Assembly: GCF_001941965.1 (NCBI RefSeq)
Contig: NZ_MKZO01000026.1
Span: 1-64,000, forward strand
Direction of reading: 5' to 3'
Length of the DNA stretch: 64,000 bases
Source: Pseudomonas putida
GTDB taxonomy: Bacteria; Pseudomonadota; Gammaproteobacteria; Pseudomonadales; Pseudomonadaceae
Below the pieces are notes generated by a model. It did no database searches, was not told where the DNA came from, and worked only from the letters and a program-made list of their open reading frames with translations. Within the stretch, counting starts at the first letter, position 1, and each line of letters begins with the position of its first letter. A program made the translations under genes and the position numbers. Below, piece after piece: positions 35,812-43,475 of the stretch.

Positions 35812-36762
35812 TTAGGAAGGCTTGCGCTCCAGAGCGGCGCGGGCTTGCCAAGCCGACCACTCATGCCTGTTGAAGTGGCGCACATAGCCAGATTGGGAAT
35901 GGCGCCAAGCGTCATATGCGGCCCGCTCATCGCGCTCAACCGGCGCGCAGTCCGGGCAAGGTGCATCGCCCTGGTCAAACGTCTCAGGGGTTTGTCCGGT
36001 CTGCCAGCCGATCACGCCATGGTCCTGGCAGGTCTCGCACTTCGGCGCGCTCGGCTCTGCGCTGGCGGATAGGGCAACAAACGCGTGCAGCTCCTTCACG
36101 AAGTCGTGTTCGTCTTCTGGGTCAAAGGACTTGAAGCCTTCATCCATACCCATGCAAAAACGCTGGTTCAGGCAGTGTTCGACCATGCCCACCAGTGTTG
36201 AGTAGGCTTCTTGACCAAGTGCATGCATCGGATGCGCATCCCGCTCGGCCAGTTTGGCCTGCAGTCGCTCGAAGCCCTTCTGGGTCCCGGCATATAGCTC
36301 GCCCAAGGCTTCATACGATTTGGTCATTTCGGCCAGATCGAAGCGCAGCCGCTCAACCTCCCCAGCATCTGCGTGGGTATAGAGCGGCCCCAGCTTGGCG
36401 ATTTCGTCGAGGCAGGCATTCCAGCCTTCTGCATTGCCCAATCCTCGATAACCAGCGCCTCCGTTCAGAGTCTCGCGCTTGCGTTCAGGCAGCGCCACCG
36501 GCTCGCCCTGGAGCTGCTCGGCTCTGGCGTTCCACAGCTCGACTGCCTTATCGCGGCCTGGCTGATCCTCACCTTCATCCTGCACCACTCCCACCGGGCC
36601 ACGTGCCAGGCAGGCCTCATTCGGCCCGGTCAGGCCTTGACAGATCACAACTGAAGCGTCGAGGTCTAGGCGCTCGATTAGAAAGTCCTGCTGGCCGCAG
36701 AAGGGGCACGGCAGCAGTTCGCTGGTCGTTTCGGTATTGCTGGATCGGTTTTCTGTGGGCAT
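35812..36762 (-). CDS. Lar-like zinc-ribbon phage protein
   Basis: The 316-residue protein starts with ELLPCPFCGQQDF, the zinc-ribbon start of the Lar/restriction-alleviation-like family, followed later by ELWNARAEQ. A second cysteine group (CETCQDHGVIGW...APCPDC) lies near residue 270, and the end, EWSAWQARAALE, is a motif frequent in phage accessory proteins. The middle is a coiled coil (EVERLRFDLAEMTKSYEALG). The start at 36762 has GAGGT upstream; the frame runs on to 37104 without support. An anti-restriction role is suggested by family only. Confidence 0.65.
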   Translation of the reverse strand: MPTENRSSNTETTSELLPCPFCGQQDFLIERLDLDASVVICQGLTGPNEACLARGPVGVVQDEGEDQPGRDKAVELWNARAEQLQGEPVALPERKRETLNGGAGYRGLGNAEGWNACLDEIAKLGPLYTHADAGEVERLRFDLAEMTKSYEALGELYAGTQKGFERLQAKLAERDAHPMHALGQEAYSTLVGMVEHCLNQRFCMGMDEGFKSFDPEDEHDFVKELHAFVALSASAEPSAPKCETCQDHGVIGWQTGQTPETFDQGDAPCPDCAPVERDERAAYDAWRHSQSGYVRHFNRHEWSAWQARAALERKPS

Positions 36763-37010
36763 GGGGATACCTCGATTGCCGACAAACGGTAGTTGCTGTG
36801 TGAGCAGTCGTGATCGGCAGTGATCGCTGATGAAGGGTTTTTGGAAAAAACCCAAGAGGATTCGAATTGGTCGTGACAGCACAATTTCCTCATCTACAGA
36901 GGAGCTGTACCGACATGATGAAGCGAGTGATAGAAGAGGTAATCGTTCAGCTGATAGCCTAGGGCATCTTGGATGCGATGGCCTGGGCTTGGGAGTTGGT
37001 GAAAACGCCA

Positions 37011-39071
37011 CTATGCAGCTGAAGCAAGCCTGTCGGAAGTGCGCCATGGGTCGTTGGCGCGGGCCAGCGCGGCCATGGGCGGCGGGCTGACGCTGTTGCC
37101 GCACATGTGCACCTGCTCGGTTTTCGTGAACGGCTTGCCGTCGGCGCCCTTGTCGATGATGTAGCTAGTTGGGAAGCCCTGTGCGCGGTAGAGCTCGTGC
37201 GGCTGCAGCATGCGCAGGCAGATGTCGACGATCACATAGGGCGTGCCCTTCACGAACACCGTGACCAGGCCCAGCCGGTCCTTGGTGGTGACAGTCGGCG
37301 CTGGCGCGTCTGCTGCGCTGATGTTCTCCGTGCCGTAGTAGCTGATCAGGAACGCCGCGACGCGTAGGGCGCCTTGCTCATGCTCCGGTGACAGCTTGTA
37401 CTCGACCAGGGCGTGGTGCTCGGCTCCGGCGGTCATGGTTGGTACGGGCTCATCAACGGCTCGGCCTACGCAATTACGCCTGAGCGTGGCCAAGCTGGCT
37501 GTTACCAGGCGCTGCTGGCTGCCCGTGTTGGTGACGGTGCTCATCGGCTCGTCCATGTCACGGGCTGGGGTCGTGTTGAACCCGCCGTTGGCCTGCTCAA
37601 TGAAAGCAGTACAAATTCCCATCGCATGCGCTGCGCCCGCCGGGCGCTTGTAGTTGCCGCCGCTGGTGATGGTTGGCACCGGTTCCGTGATGGCCGAGCC
37701 ATCGCTGTTGAACCGGAACTTGACCAAGTGCGCCGATGCAAGGGCGCGGTGGCTTTGGGCCATCAGGGTGCCCATGGGTTGGTCAGCTGGTACAGGCTTG
37801 CCGGCGTACACCGGGCCGCCGGCCCCAACCATTACTGGGCTTGCCATCATCAGCTCCCCGCGGTTGGCGGCGGTTACCGTTGGCAGCGGTTCGCTCGGGT
37901 CGTTCACTCGCACCGTGCCCTGATGGGTAGCTGGAAGAATCACCGCGCTGGACAGCGCATGCTTCACACCGCCGGCGACGACGGTGCCCAGTGGTTGATC
38001 CAGACCTGGCACACGCGGCTGCTGGCCGGCGCGTTCGCCATATCCGGTCTGCACCAGGGTCGGACTGGCTACGGCGAATGATCCTCCGCGTGGCCACGAG
38101 GTTACCGTGCGCAGAGGCTCATGGGCTGACTGGGCCAGCTCACCCGACCAGTTCGCGATCGGCACGATGAAGGGCTGCGGGTTGTCCAGAACGAACTTCT
38201 TCATTCCCTTGGCCACCCGGCGCAGCGTTGCGGCTGCCAGCTCTTTCTTGCGGCCGAAGATGCTCTTGCTCGGCAAGCTCCAGTCGATGCAGTCGGCGGC
38301 GGTGCGCCACTTCTGCTGCCCCTTGGCTGGGTTCTTGGCGTGGGTCGGCTCCGGCCACACGATTGGCTGACCGTCGCAGCGGGCGATCATGAACAGGCGC
38401 TCGCGGCTGGTCGGGGCTCCGAAGTCACATGCCTTGATAATCCGCCATTCCACCTGGTAGCCCATGCCTTCGAGCAACTGCACGAAGCGGCGCCAGGTGA
38501 TCCCGCGACGCTTAGGGTTTGGCACCAGGAACTGCTGATGTACCGGCACGCGCTCGCCGATGTCCGCCACAGTGCCGTCAAGCTTCATCACCCGGCCGGT
38601 GGCCTTGTCGCGCTTTGCGATCAGTGGGCCCCACTGCAGGATCTGCTTCACGTTCTCCAGGCTGATCACCCGGGGCTGCTTCTTCCCGGCCCACTTCAAA
38701 CCAATCCATGACAGGTTCCGGATCTCACGCTTGCGCGGCTGCCCGCCGGCGGCTTGGCTGTGATGCGTGCAGTCGGGACTCATGTGGAACCAGCCGACGC
38801 GGCGCCCCTGGCATTCTTCGTCCGGATCACCCTCGAACACGTCGGTGGTGAAGTGGCGGGCGTGCGGGTGGTTGGCGGTGTGCATGCTGATCGCCGCCGG
38901 GCTGTGGTTCTTCGCCACGTCCACGGGGCGGCCCAGGCCCATCTCAAGGCCGGTACCGGCACCGCCGCCACCACAGAAGAAGTCAACGACGATCTCGTCA
39001 TCCTGTGGATCCAGGCCGAGACCATACTGGGTCTTGAAGTCGAACGGATTCTTTTTCTGAAATGCAGACAT
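37011..39071 (-). CDS. DNA cytosine-5 methyltransferase with a repeated target-recognition region
   Basis: This 686-residue C5 methyltransferase has motif I DFFCGGGGAGTG (30-41), the catalytic motif IV SPDCTHHS with Cys101 (Asp replaces the usual Pro before Cys), motif VI SLENV (137-141), motif VIII DFGAPTSRERLFMIA, and motifs IX-X at 619-670 (LQPHELYRAQGFP; CGNSVSPPPMAAL). Between about 315 and 600 there are eight elements of the type xPxxTVT: HEPLRTVT, DQPLGTVV, SEPLPTVT, DQPMGTLM, TEPVPTIT, DEPMSTVT, DEPVPTMT and DAPAPTVT. This expanded region probably reads the DNA target. The likely role is protecting phage DNA from host restriction. About 250 bases without a gene separate it from the next gene downstream (36763-37010). 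Confidence 0.9.
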   Translation of the reverse strand: MSAFQKKNPFDFKTQYGLGLDPQDDEIVVDFFCGGGGAGTGLEMGLGRPVDVAKNHSPAAISMHTANHPHARHFTTDVFEGDPDEECQGRRVGWFHMSPDCTHHSQAAGGQPRKREIRNLSWIGLKWAGKKQPRVISLENVKQILQWGPLIAKRDKATGRVMKLDGTVADIGERVPVHQQFLVPNPKRRGITWRRFVQLLEGMGYQVEWRIIKACDFGAPTSRERLFMIARCDGQPIVWPEPTHAKNPAKGQQKWRTAADCIDWSLPSKSIFGRKKELAAATLRRVAKGMKKFVLDNPQPFIVPIANWSGELAQSAHEPLRTVTSWPRGGSFAVASPTLVQTGYGERAGQQPRVPGLDQPLGTVVAGGVKHALSSAVILPATHQGTVRVNDPSEPLPTVTAANRGELMMASPVMVGAGGPVYAGKPVPADQPMGTLMAQSHRALASAHLVKFRFNSDGSAITEPVPTITSGGNYKRPAGAAHAMGICTAFIEQANGGFNTTPARDMDEPMSTVTNTGSQQRLVTASLATLRRNCVGRAVDEPVPTMTAGAEHHALVEYKLSPEHEQGALRVAAFLISYYGTENISAADAPAPTVTTKDRLGLVTVFVKGTPYVIVDICLRMLQPHELYRAQGFPTSYIIDKGADGKPFTKTEQVHMCGNSVSPPPMAALARANDPWRTSDRLASAA

Positions 39072-39145
39072 GGGCGGTCCTCGCCTGGGCGGCGTGATTC
39101 GTTATCGTTTGAGAGGGGAAGGCGCTGGTGGGCAGCGCCGGAGGG

Positions 39146-39757
39146 TCAGGGGCGGTTGTCGTGATCGCAGTGGCGGCAGTCTTCGTAGGATGGCGAAGAC
39201 ACAAATCGACCGCAGCCTCCACAGTTCTGGATGCTTGCCGGCGCCCGTCGCTTTGCCTTTGCCAGCACAATGCCGGTGCCCGTCAGGGCTTCTTTGATAT
39301 CAACATCCCGCTTGTGCACCAGGCGCCGGGCCTTGGCCTCGAGGTAAGCCACTGGCCAGATCACTGCCTCATCAGGCTTGTTGCCGATCGCTTCGGCCTC
39401 CTCCAGTGTGAGGTGGTGCGCCTTCTCGAATCGGTACGTGTGACCTATAGGCCACCTGGCCAGTGCAATGTCGTTCCCGTTCCAGTGACCAGGGATCTGC
39501 AGAACAACAGTGCATCCCGGGCTCAGCTGATCGCGGGCTTCGTCCAGGCTGATGTACTGGTGATCGACACCGAGGTGCGAGCGAGCATCGACGTACTCTT
39601 TTGGCCAGGGAATGTCTGTTTCCCGGTGGACACAGGCCTGCTCTTGGGTGAACAACTCAGCCTTGTCCAGGTCGGTGGTGTAGCCGCCGCCCAAGGCCCA
39701 GAACATGAGGCCGTCACCGGTATTGCTGCGGCTGTCCTGTAGGTAGAACTGGCTCAT
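39146..39757 (-). CDS. Phage protein with C-terminal zinc-ribbon-like motif
   Basis: This 203-residue protein (MSQFYLQDSRSNTGDGLMFWA...) has DLDKAELFTQEQACVHR and an EEAEAIG stretch, and ends with CGGCGRFVSSPSYEDCRHCDHD, four cysteines that could bind zinc. GGAGAAAG upstream of 39757 supports this start over 39802. It belongs to the leftward operon, before the C5 methyltransferase. Function unknown. Confidence 0.65.
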   Translation of the reverse strand: MSQFYLQDSRSNTGDGLMFWALGGGYTTDLDKAELFTQEQACVHRETDIPWPKEYVDARSHLGVDHQYISLDEARDQLSPGCTVVLQIPGHWNGNDIALARWPIGHTYRFEKAHHLTLEEAEAIGNKPDEAVIWPVAYLEAKARRLVHKRDVDIKEALTGTGIVLAKAKRRAPASIQNCGGCGRFVSSPSYEDCRHCDHDNRP

Positions 39758-39867
39758 GGCTTTCTCCATGCATGCGCCGCCCTCCGTGGTCGGATGCGGC
39801 ATGGTGGCAATTTGACTTGGAGGGGTTTAGATTGTGGTTGCTTCTTTCAACTTCTGGGGATGAGCTG

Positions 39868-40242
39868 ATGACAGTCAAAATTACAGGCTGCACTTTCAAG
39901 GGGGCGGGCGCCGGAACAGGTATCCGGGCTCCAGCGGATGCGGATGTTTTGGTCGAGGGAAGCTCTTTCAGGAATCTAGGAATCGGCGTCGATTTGTATA
40001 ACCAGCAACTAATTCAAGCAATTGGCTTACCTGCGAGAACTTGCCCTGCTGCTTTTCGGGAGTTGATTGAAGACCTAAAAGCTGCAGACACCTCTTCTTT
40101 CGAAGAAATCGATACAGTCACCAAGAAGTCCAAGCTTGCTTCTCTGATGTCAGGGGCTGAGGATGTTGCCAAACTCTCCAGGAATCTTTTCGACCTGGCA
40201 AAGACCGGGGTCGATATTGTGAAATTGTTTGGCGGGGTGTAG
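39868..40242 (+). CDS. Orphan gene opposed to the left operon; beta-helix-like N-terminus
   Basis: This 124-residue protein starts MTVKITGCTFKGAGAGTGIR. The N-terminal 45 residues (TGCTFKGAG...GTGIR..., VEGSSFRNLGIGVDLY) look like two rungs of a right-handed beta-helix; the rest is helical with SKLASLMSGAEDVAKLSRNLF. GGGGA lies seven bases before the ATG at 39868. Base composition is visibly more AT-rich than its neighbours. The opposite orientation and composition suggest an acquired 'moron' gene expressed in the lysogen. Function unknown. Confidence 0.6.
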   Translation: MTVKITGCTFKGAGAGTGIRAPADADVLVEGSSFRNLGIGVDLYNQQLIQAIGLPARTCPAAFRELIEDLKAADTSSFEEIDTVTKKSKLASLMSGAEDVAKLSRNLFDLAKTGVDIVKLFGGV

Positions 40243-40340
40243 CAGGGCCATTGTAAAATTGAGAGCGCCCTAAATAAACAGTCCGGGTGTATTGAGGTCC
40301 TCTTCTGGAAATCTACACTTAGGGGTAGTGGTGCCGATTT

Positions 40341-40601
40341 TCATTGGTCGGCCCTCGTCTTGCTGGCCGCTCCAGTCTCCATCGCATTCACGAAGTTCAT
40401 CGCAGCCTGGTAGGTGAAGGCAAAACCGTGCACGGCCCCCGTAGCGATCTCGACCACATCCCAGGTCTTGCCATTGCTCGCTGCCTGGAAGCGGGGATAG
40501 GCCTTGGCGCGAGCTTCGGCCCGGACGTATTTGCTGCGCTCGAGCAATGCCGCGAGCACAGCAAGCTTCTGCGCGAACGCAGGGTGCATTGCTGATTGCA
40601 T
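40341..40601 (-). CDS. Phage protein of unknown function
   Basis: This 86-residue protein (MQSAMHPAFAQKLAVLAALLERSKYVRAEARAKAYPRF...) has an amphipathic helical N-half and TYQAAMNFVNAMETGAA near the end. The start at 40601 has GAGGTATTCCC before ATG, nearly the same leader as the gene at 36762. It is part of the leftward operon. Confidence 0.6.
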   Translation of the reverse strand: MQSAMHPAFAQKLAVLAALLERSKYVRAEARAKAYPRFQAASNGKTWDVVEIATGAVHGFAFTYQAAMNFVNAMETGAASKTRADQ

Positions 40602-40620
40602 GGGAATACCTCGGAAGGGG

Positions 40621-41004
40621 TCAGGCGTGGTGTTCGAAGGCTTCGGCTTTGCGGATGACGCGGACTTGGGCAGTGCGCCGTTCGGGCACCCGGCGGTCGC
40701 GCCGCATCGGATCGCCGTCATCGAGCATGGCGTGCATTGCGATGAACACGGCCAGCAGGATGCAGAGCGGGCTGATCACTCCGCGGCGCATGGCTTCGGC
40801 CAAGGCTGCGGTACGTCGCGCTACACCGAGTTTGAACAGAACACTCTCGATGCGATTCGCTGCGGTCCCGGGTGCGATACCCATGAAGCGAGCGACCTCT
40901 TTCGTTGTCATGCCCTGGGCAATGCACAGCAGGGCTTCTAGTTCACGCGGCGCGAGGCCGCGCCCAAGATGGCCCATCCAGGAGCCGGCGGTGATCGATT
41001 CCAT
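40621..41004 (-). CDS. LuxR-type HTH protein with a C-terminal membrane segment
   Basis: Residues 16-70 (GLAPRELEALLCIAQGMTTKEVARFMGIAPGTAANRIESVLFKLGV) form a LuxR/GerE helix-turn-helix without a sensory domain. A hydrophobic stretch, VISPLCILLAVFIAMHAML, at about 75-93 follows, then a basic tail RRDRRVPERRTAQVRVIR. The arrangement suggests a membrane-tethered DNA-binding protein, although the hydrophobic part may instead be buried. 127 residues. It lies three bases after the ParB-like gene. Confidence 0.75.
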   Translation of the reverse strand: MESITAGSWMGHLGRGLAPRELEALLCIAQGMTTKEVARFMGIAPGTAANRIESVLFKLGVARRTAALAEAMRRGVISPLCILLAVFIAMHAMLDDGDPMRRDRRVPERRTAQVRVIRKAEAFEHHA

Positions 41005-41007
41005 GAT

Positions 41008-41859
41008 CTATCTCGGTTGGGCGGCTTCCAGGGCTTTGCGCAGCTCAAGGACAAGCGCGGTCGATAGGGTGAGGGATTTGCTGTCTTCGTCGATCTCGTC
41101 GAGCGATGCAATCAGATTGCGCGAGGCGGTGTGCACGGCCTCGAGGCGCGGCTTCGGAACCGATGGGCCTTTGATCGTTCCGGCAGTGACCTTCGTCTTG
41201 CCTTTGGCCTGCGCCTTCTGCAACTCGGCGCCAAGCACCTTGCCGGCGTCGTCGCCGTGAGCCCGAACGACCTGGGCGGCCGTTGTGGCAGACACCTGTC
41301 CGGCGGCGACCAAGTTCTGCACATCGGTGTTCGCATTGCCGACGGTCACGACCTGCTCGACATGCTGCCGGGTCTTGCCGACCTTCTTGGCGATCTGGAC
41401 TACGGTCCAGCCGAACGCCCTGAGGCGCTTGTAACCCTCGGCCAGCTCAAGCGGGGAGAGCTTTTCGTTCTCCTGGCTGCTGATGATCCGAGCGACCCGA
41501 TCGGCATCGCTGCCTTCGAACGCTGTCACAGCGACCCAAGCCTCAAGGATGCTCGGATCGTCCTTGTTCGGCGTGCGGGGTAGGCGACCTGCGTTGTCGA
41601 GCTTGATAAGGGCGCGCGGCCGACGGTGGCCATCAACGATCCACACGCCACCTTCTGCCCGCGGGCGAACTTCAAGGGCTGGGATCTGGCCGCCATTGGC
41701 GATGAACTCAGCCAATGCGTCGATGCTGGCCTCGAGCGCTTCGCCCTCGATACGCAGGTTGAAGCCCGGCTCTTCATGAAGGTCTTCGAGCTGCACCTTC
41801 ATGGCGTCGGCACGCCGCACCTCGCCATCCTTGATCATTTGTTTGAATGATTTGGCCAT
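41008..41859 (-). CDS. ParB/Spo0J-type nuclease-fold protein
   Basis: This 283-residue protein has a ParB N-domain (EEPGFNLRIEGEALEASIDALAEFIANGGQIPALEVRPR...GVWIVDGHRR) and an HTH (LSPLELAEGYKRLRAFGWTVVQIAKKVGKTRQHVEQVV). There is no ParA gene nearby, so it is not a partition pair; phage ParB-like proteins of this type are early regulators or CTP-dependent DNA-binding proteins. It is the first gene of the leftward operon, after a ~600-base leader. The start at 41859 is the first ATG that gives the domain; the reading frame continues upstream to 42162 without support. Confidence 0.82.
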   Translation of the reverse strand: MAKSFKQMIKDGEVRRADAMKVQLEDLHEEPGFNLRIEGEALEASIDALAEFIANGGQIPALEVRPRAEGGVWIVDGHRRPRALIKLDNAGRLPRTPNKDDPSILEAWVAVTAFEGSDADRVARIISSQENEKLSPLELAEGYKRLRAFGWTVVQIAKKVGKTRQHVEQVVTVGNANTDVQNLVAAGQVSATTAAQVVRAHGDDAGKVLGAELQKAQAKGKTKVTAGTIKGPSVPKPRLEAVHTASRNLIASLDEIDEDSKSLTLSTALVLELRKALEAAQPR

Positions 41860-42465
41860 GCAATTAACTTCCGTTGGGGGCTGCATTGGAGTGGGATCGT
41901 GAAGGCTGGGCAATCGACCGGTAATCCGCGTCGAGGTGGCCACCCCGCTGTTTGCTTGCAGCTCATCAGATCCCACTCCGATGCAGCCTGGTGATGGGGG
42001 ACCAGGTGAATCGGGCCGGTTACTGATCCGGCGTCGATGCCATCGACAGTCCGCTTGGTCTCTGACCGCTATCGGGTCCGGCGGCAAACCGGTGCACTCC
42101 GTGACCGATATTCTGTCGTCGGTCAAAGCGCCTGGGTCTGTAGCGCCCAGCAAGGCTGCCAATCCCCTTGGCAGGGTGAGGCGTTTCGTTTCCTACTTCA
42201 TGATGGCGTTCCTCCGAAGGTTGTTTGGTCCGCGCCATGCTCGTCGCCGGGTTTCCCCACCTCTGCCTGCTGCAGCTACTGGCTACGCATCAGGTGGCTC
42301 GCATGGTTTGGCGTACTCTCATGGGGGAGTACGGCAGCTATCCAGAGGCTGCATGGGCGGCGGCTTAGCTTCTCCCGACCCAGGTAATGGCCTGGGTGCG
42401 TCGCGGTGGTCACGTCTGATTGTGTAAAGAGCGGTGGCTGCCGTAGCTGCCGGTTCGCTCAAACA
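41860..42465 (-). promoter_or_regulatory. ~600-base structured untranslated leader of the left operon
   Basis: No convincing gene lies between the operator cluster and the ParB-like gene. The leader holds an 18-base inverted repeat (41881-41898 with 41969-41986), a hairpin CCTGGT-N8-ACCAGG (41987-42006) and a near-perfect dyad GTCGATG-C-CATCGAC (42033-42047). In lambdoid phages such leaders hold nut or put antitermination elements. An ORF at 42020-42238 (minus, MARTKQPSEERHHEVGNETP) has no clear ribosome site and is left uncalled. Confidence 0.5.
41881..41986. repeat. 18-base inverted repeat with 70-base loop
   Basis: CTGCATTGGAGTGGGATC (41881-41898) pairs with GATCCCACTCCGATGCAG (41969-41986), one mismatch. 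In RNA the mismatch would be tolerated as a wobble pair on one strand. It is the strongest non-coding dyad in the prophage section. Confidence 0.75.
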
Positions 42466-42520
42466 CAAGCGAACTTGCATTTATAAAAGCATGCTTGCGA
42501 TGAAAGTGCAAGCACGCTTG
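42466..42520. promoter_or_regulatory. Left operator triplet (OL-like) and left promoter
   Basis: Three sites of the CAAG-N4-CTTG type occur: CAAGCGAACTTG (42466-42477), AAAGCATGCTTG (42486-42497) and CAAGCACGCTTG (42509-42520). Centre spacings are 20 and 23 bases, about two helical turns. They match the sites between cI and cro. On the minus strand TTGCAC within the third site and TTTATA after the second give a plausible promoter toward the left operon. Confidence 0.8.
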
Positions 42521-42533
42521 CATTAAATTCGAA

Positions 42534-42553
42534 TACTGTACATGCATACAGCA
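42534..42553 (+). promoter_or_regulatory. LexA (SOS) box upstream of the DUF1654 gene
   Basis: TACTGTACATGCATACAGCA contains CTGT-N8-ACAG, the LexA box core, 16 bases upstream of the start codon. This puts the DUF1654 gene, and possibly the operator region, under SOS control. Confidence 0.75.
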
Positions 42554-42568
42554 TGTAGGAGGTGTCGG

Positions 42569-42880
42569 ATGTTTGCACAGGAAAAAGCTGGTCAACCCCA
42601 TGAGCTGAGCAGCCTGGAGCGCTTAGGGCTGAGGGTTTCAGAGATGATCAACTCGCCGCTGGCACAACTGGGGAGGAGGGTACTGATTCACCGCCTAGAT
42701 ACAGACAGTGATCAGGACTGGGATGCGATCATGGAATTGCTGGCCGATACCGACGCTCTGGACATGACTTTCTGCGATGATGGCTCAGTGATACTGCAGT
42801 GGGACAAGCCGACCGCTGATGACCGGACGGTCGACAGGGAAGGGGATTTGATCTTCCTCCAGGAAGACGCACCGTTCTGA
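42569..42880 (+). CDS. DUF1654 family phage protein
   Basis: The protein has 103 residues. The core LSSLERLGLRVSEMINSPLAQLGRRVLIHRLDTDSDQDWDAI... followed by DDGSVILQW matches the DUF1654 pattern seen in pseudomonad chromosomes and phages. AGGAGG lies six bases upstream of the ATG at 42569. It is preceded by a LexA box and the left operator triplet and followed by a terminator, so it is a self-contained SOS- and repressor-responsive unit. The biochemical role is unknown. Confidence 0.75.
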   Translation: MFAQEKAGQPHELSSLERLGLRVSEMINSPLAQLGRRVLIHRLDTDSDQDWDAIMELLADTDALDMTFCDDGSVILQWDKPTADDRTVDREGDLIFLQEDAPF

Positions 42881-42886
42881 GGGGCA

Positions 42887-42913
42887 TAAAAAAGCCCGCC
42901 GAAGCGGGCTTTT
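42887..42913. terminator. Bidirectional terminator
   Basis: The stem AGCCCGC/GCGGGCT with flanking A and T runs lies between the convergent DUF1654 gene and the coiled-coil gene at 42913. Confidence 0.85.
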
Positions 42914-43245
42914 CATTTGCCTAGACTTGCCACTATTGGCGCCAGATACTGCTGTACGACCCACCAACCGGCTCCGAAAATAGCAATGCCAGCGAGCAAT
43001 GCATAGCTCGCAGTCTGACCCTTTGTGAGCATGGTTTTCTCTATATGCTCAAGACGAGTCTCGACCTTCGCCAATGCAATCTTGGCGTCGGTCATGTCGC
43101 GCTCAAGGTTGATGATTCTAGTGTCCACGCCATCTCCTCCTGGAGGTTCGTGTCCGCCATTTTTTCTACGCTCGTGATCAAGGTCGCGGCTCACGCGATC
43201 ATATTGCGCCTGGAGTAAGCGTATATCAACGGTGTCATTCGCCAT
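42913..43245 (-). CDS. Coiled-coil membrane protein next to the repressor (XhlA-like architecture)
   Basis: In this 110-residue protein, residues 1-75 form a charged coiled coil (DTRIINLERDMTDAKIALAKVETRLEHIEKTM) followed by one hydrophobic helix (ASYALLAGIAIFGAGWWVVQQY). The layout resembles hemolysin XhlA-type proteins. It is downstream of cI on the same strand, so it should be made in the lysogen; superinfection exclusion is a reasonable guess. It overlaps the previous gene by 11 bases. Confidence 0.65.
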   Translation of the reverse strand: MANDTVDIRLLQAQYDRVSRDLDHERRKNGGHEPPGGDGVDTRIINLERDMTDAKIALAKVETRLEHIEKTMLTKGQTASYALLAGIAIFGAGWWVVQQYLAPIVASLGK

Positions 43246-43459
43246 CTGTCAGCCCCAGATCCTTAAGCTCATTAAGTATATCAATGTGCTCTTGCAGGCC
43301 AGTGAACATCTCGTAAATCTCGCTCCGGGTAGCATTATCGAGCTCGCCCGTACTGAGCACTGCAGCGCTGAGCTGCATGATGGCTGAGCTTTGGAGGACC
43401 GCCAGTCTTGCGAGCCTCGTTACCGCAACGTTCAGCTTAATGATCTCGCTATCGTTCAT
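43235..43459 (-). CDS. Small helical phage protein downstream of cI
   Basis: This 74-residue protein (MNDSEIIKLNVAVTRLARLAVLQSS...) is almost entirely predicted helix with leucine-spaced repeats. The ATG at 43459 lies 17 bases after the cI stop. The longer frame to 43594 overlaps cI and is not coding. It is probably co-transcribed with the repressor. Confidence 0.6.
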   Translation of the reverse strand: MNDSEIIKLNVAVTRLARLAVLQSSAIMQLSAAVLSTGELDNATRSEIYEMFTGLQEHIDILNELKDLGLTDGE

Positions 43460-43475
43460 ACCTGCGCTCTCCAGC

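Noticed and set aside
36763..37010. A possible 15-codon ORF at about 36915 (plus) and the GGGTTTTT/AAAAACCC hairpin near 36835
   Set aside because: The ORF is too short to support, and the hairpin stem is mostly A-T; neither can be assigned a role.
41860..42162. Upstream in-frame extension of the ParB-like gene to 42162
   Set aside because: The domain begins at 41859; the extension spans the 18-base inverted repeat and has no good start site.
42020..42238. 72-codon minus-strand frame in the left leader (MARTKQPSEERHHEV...)
   Set aside because: No ribosome site near its ATG, mixed third-position bases, and it overlaps strong dyads. Kept only as a possibility in the leader entry.
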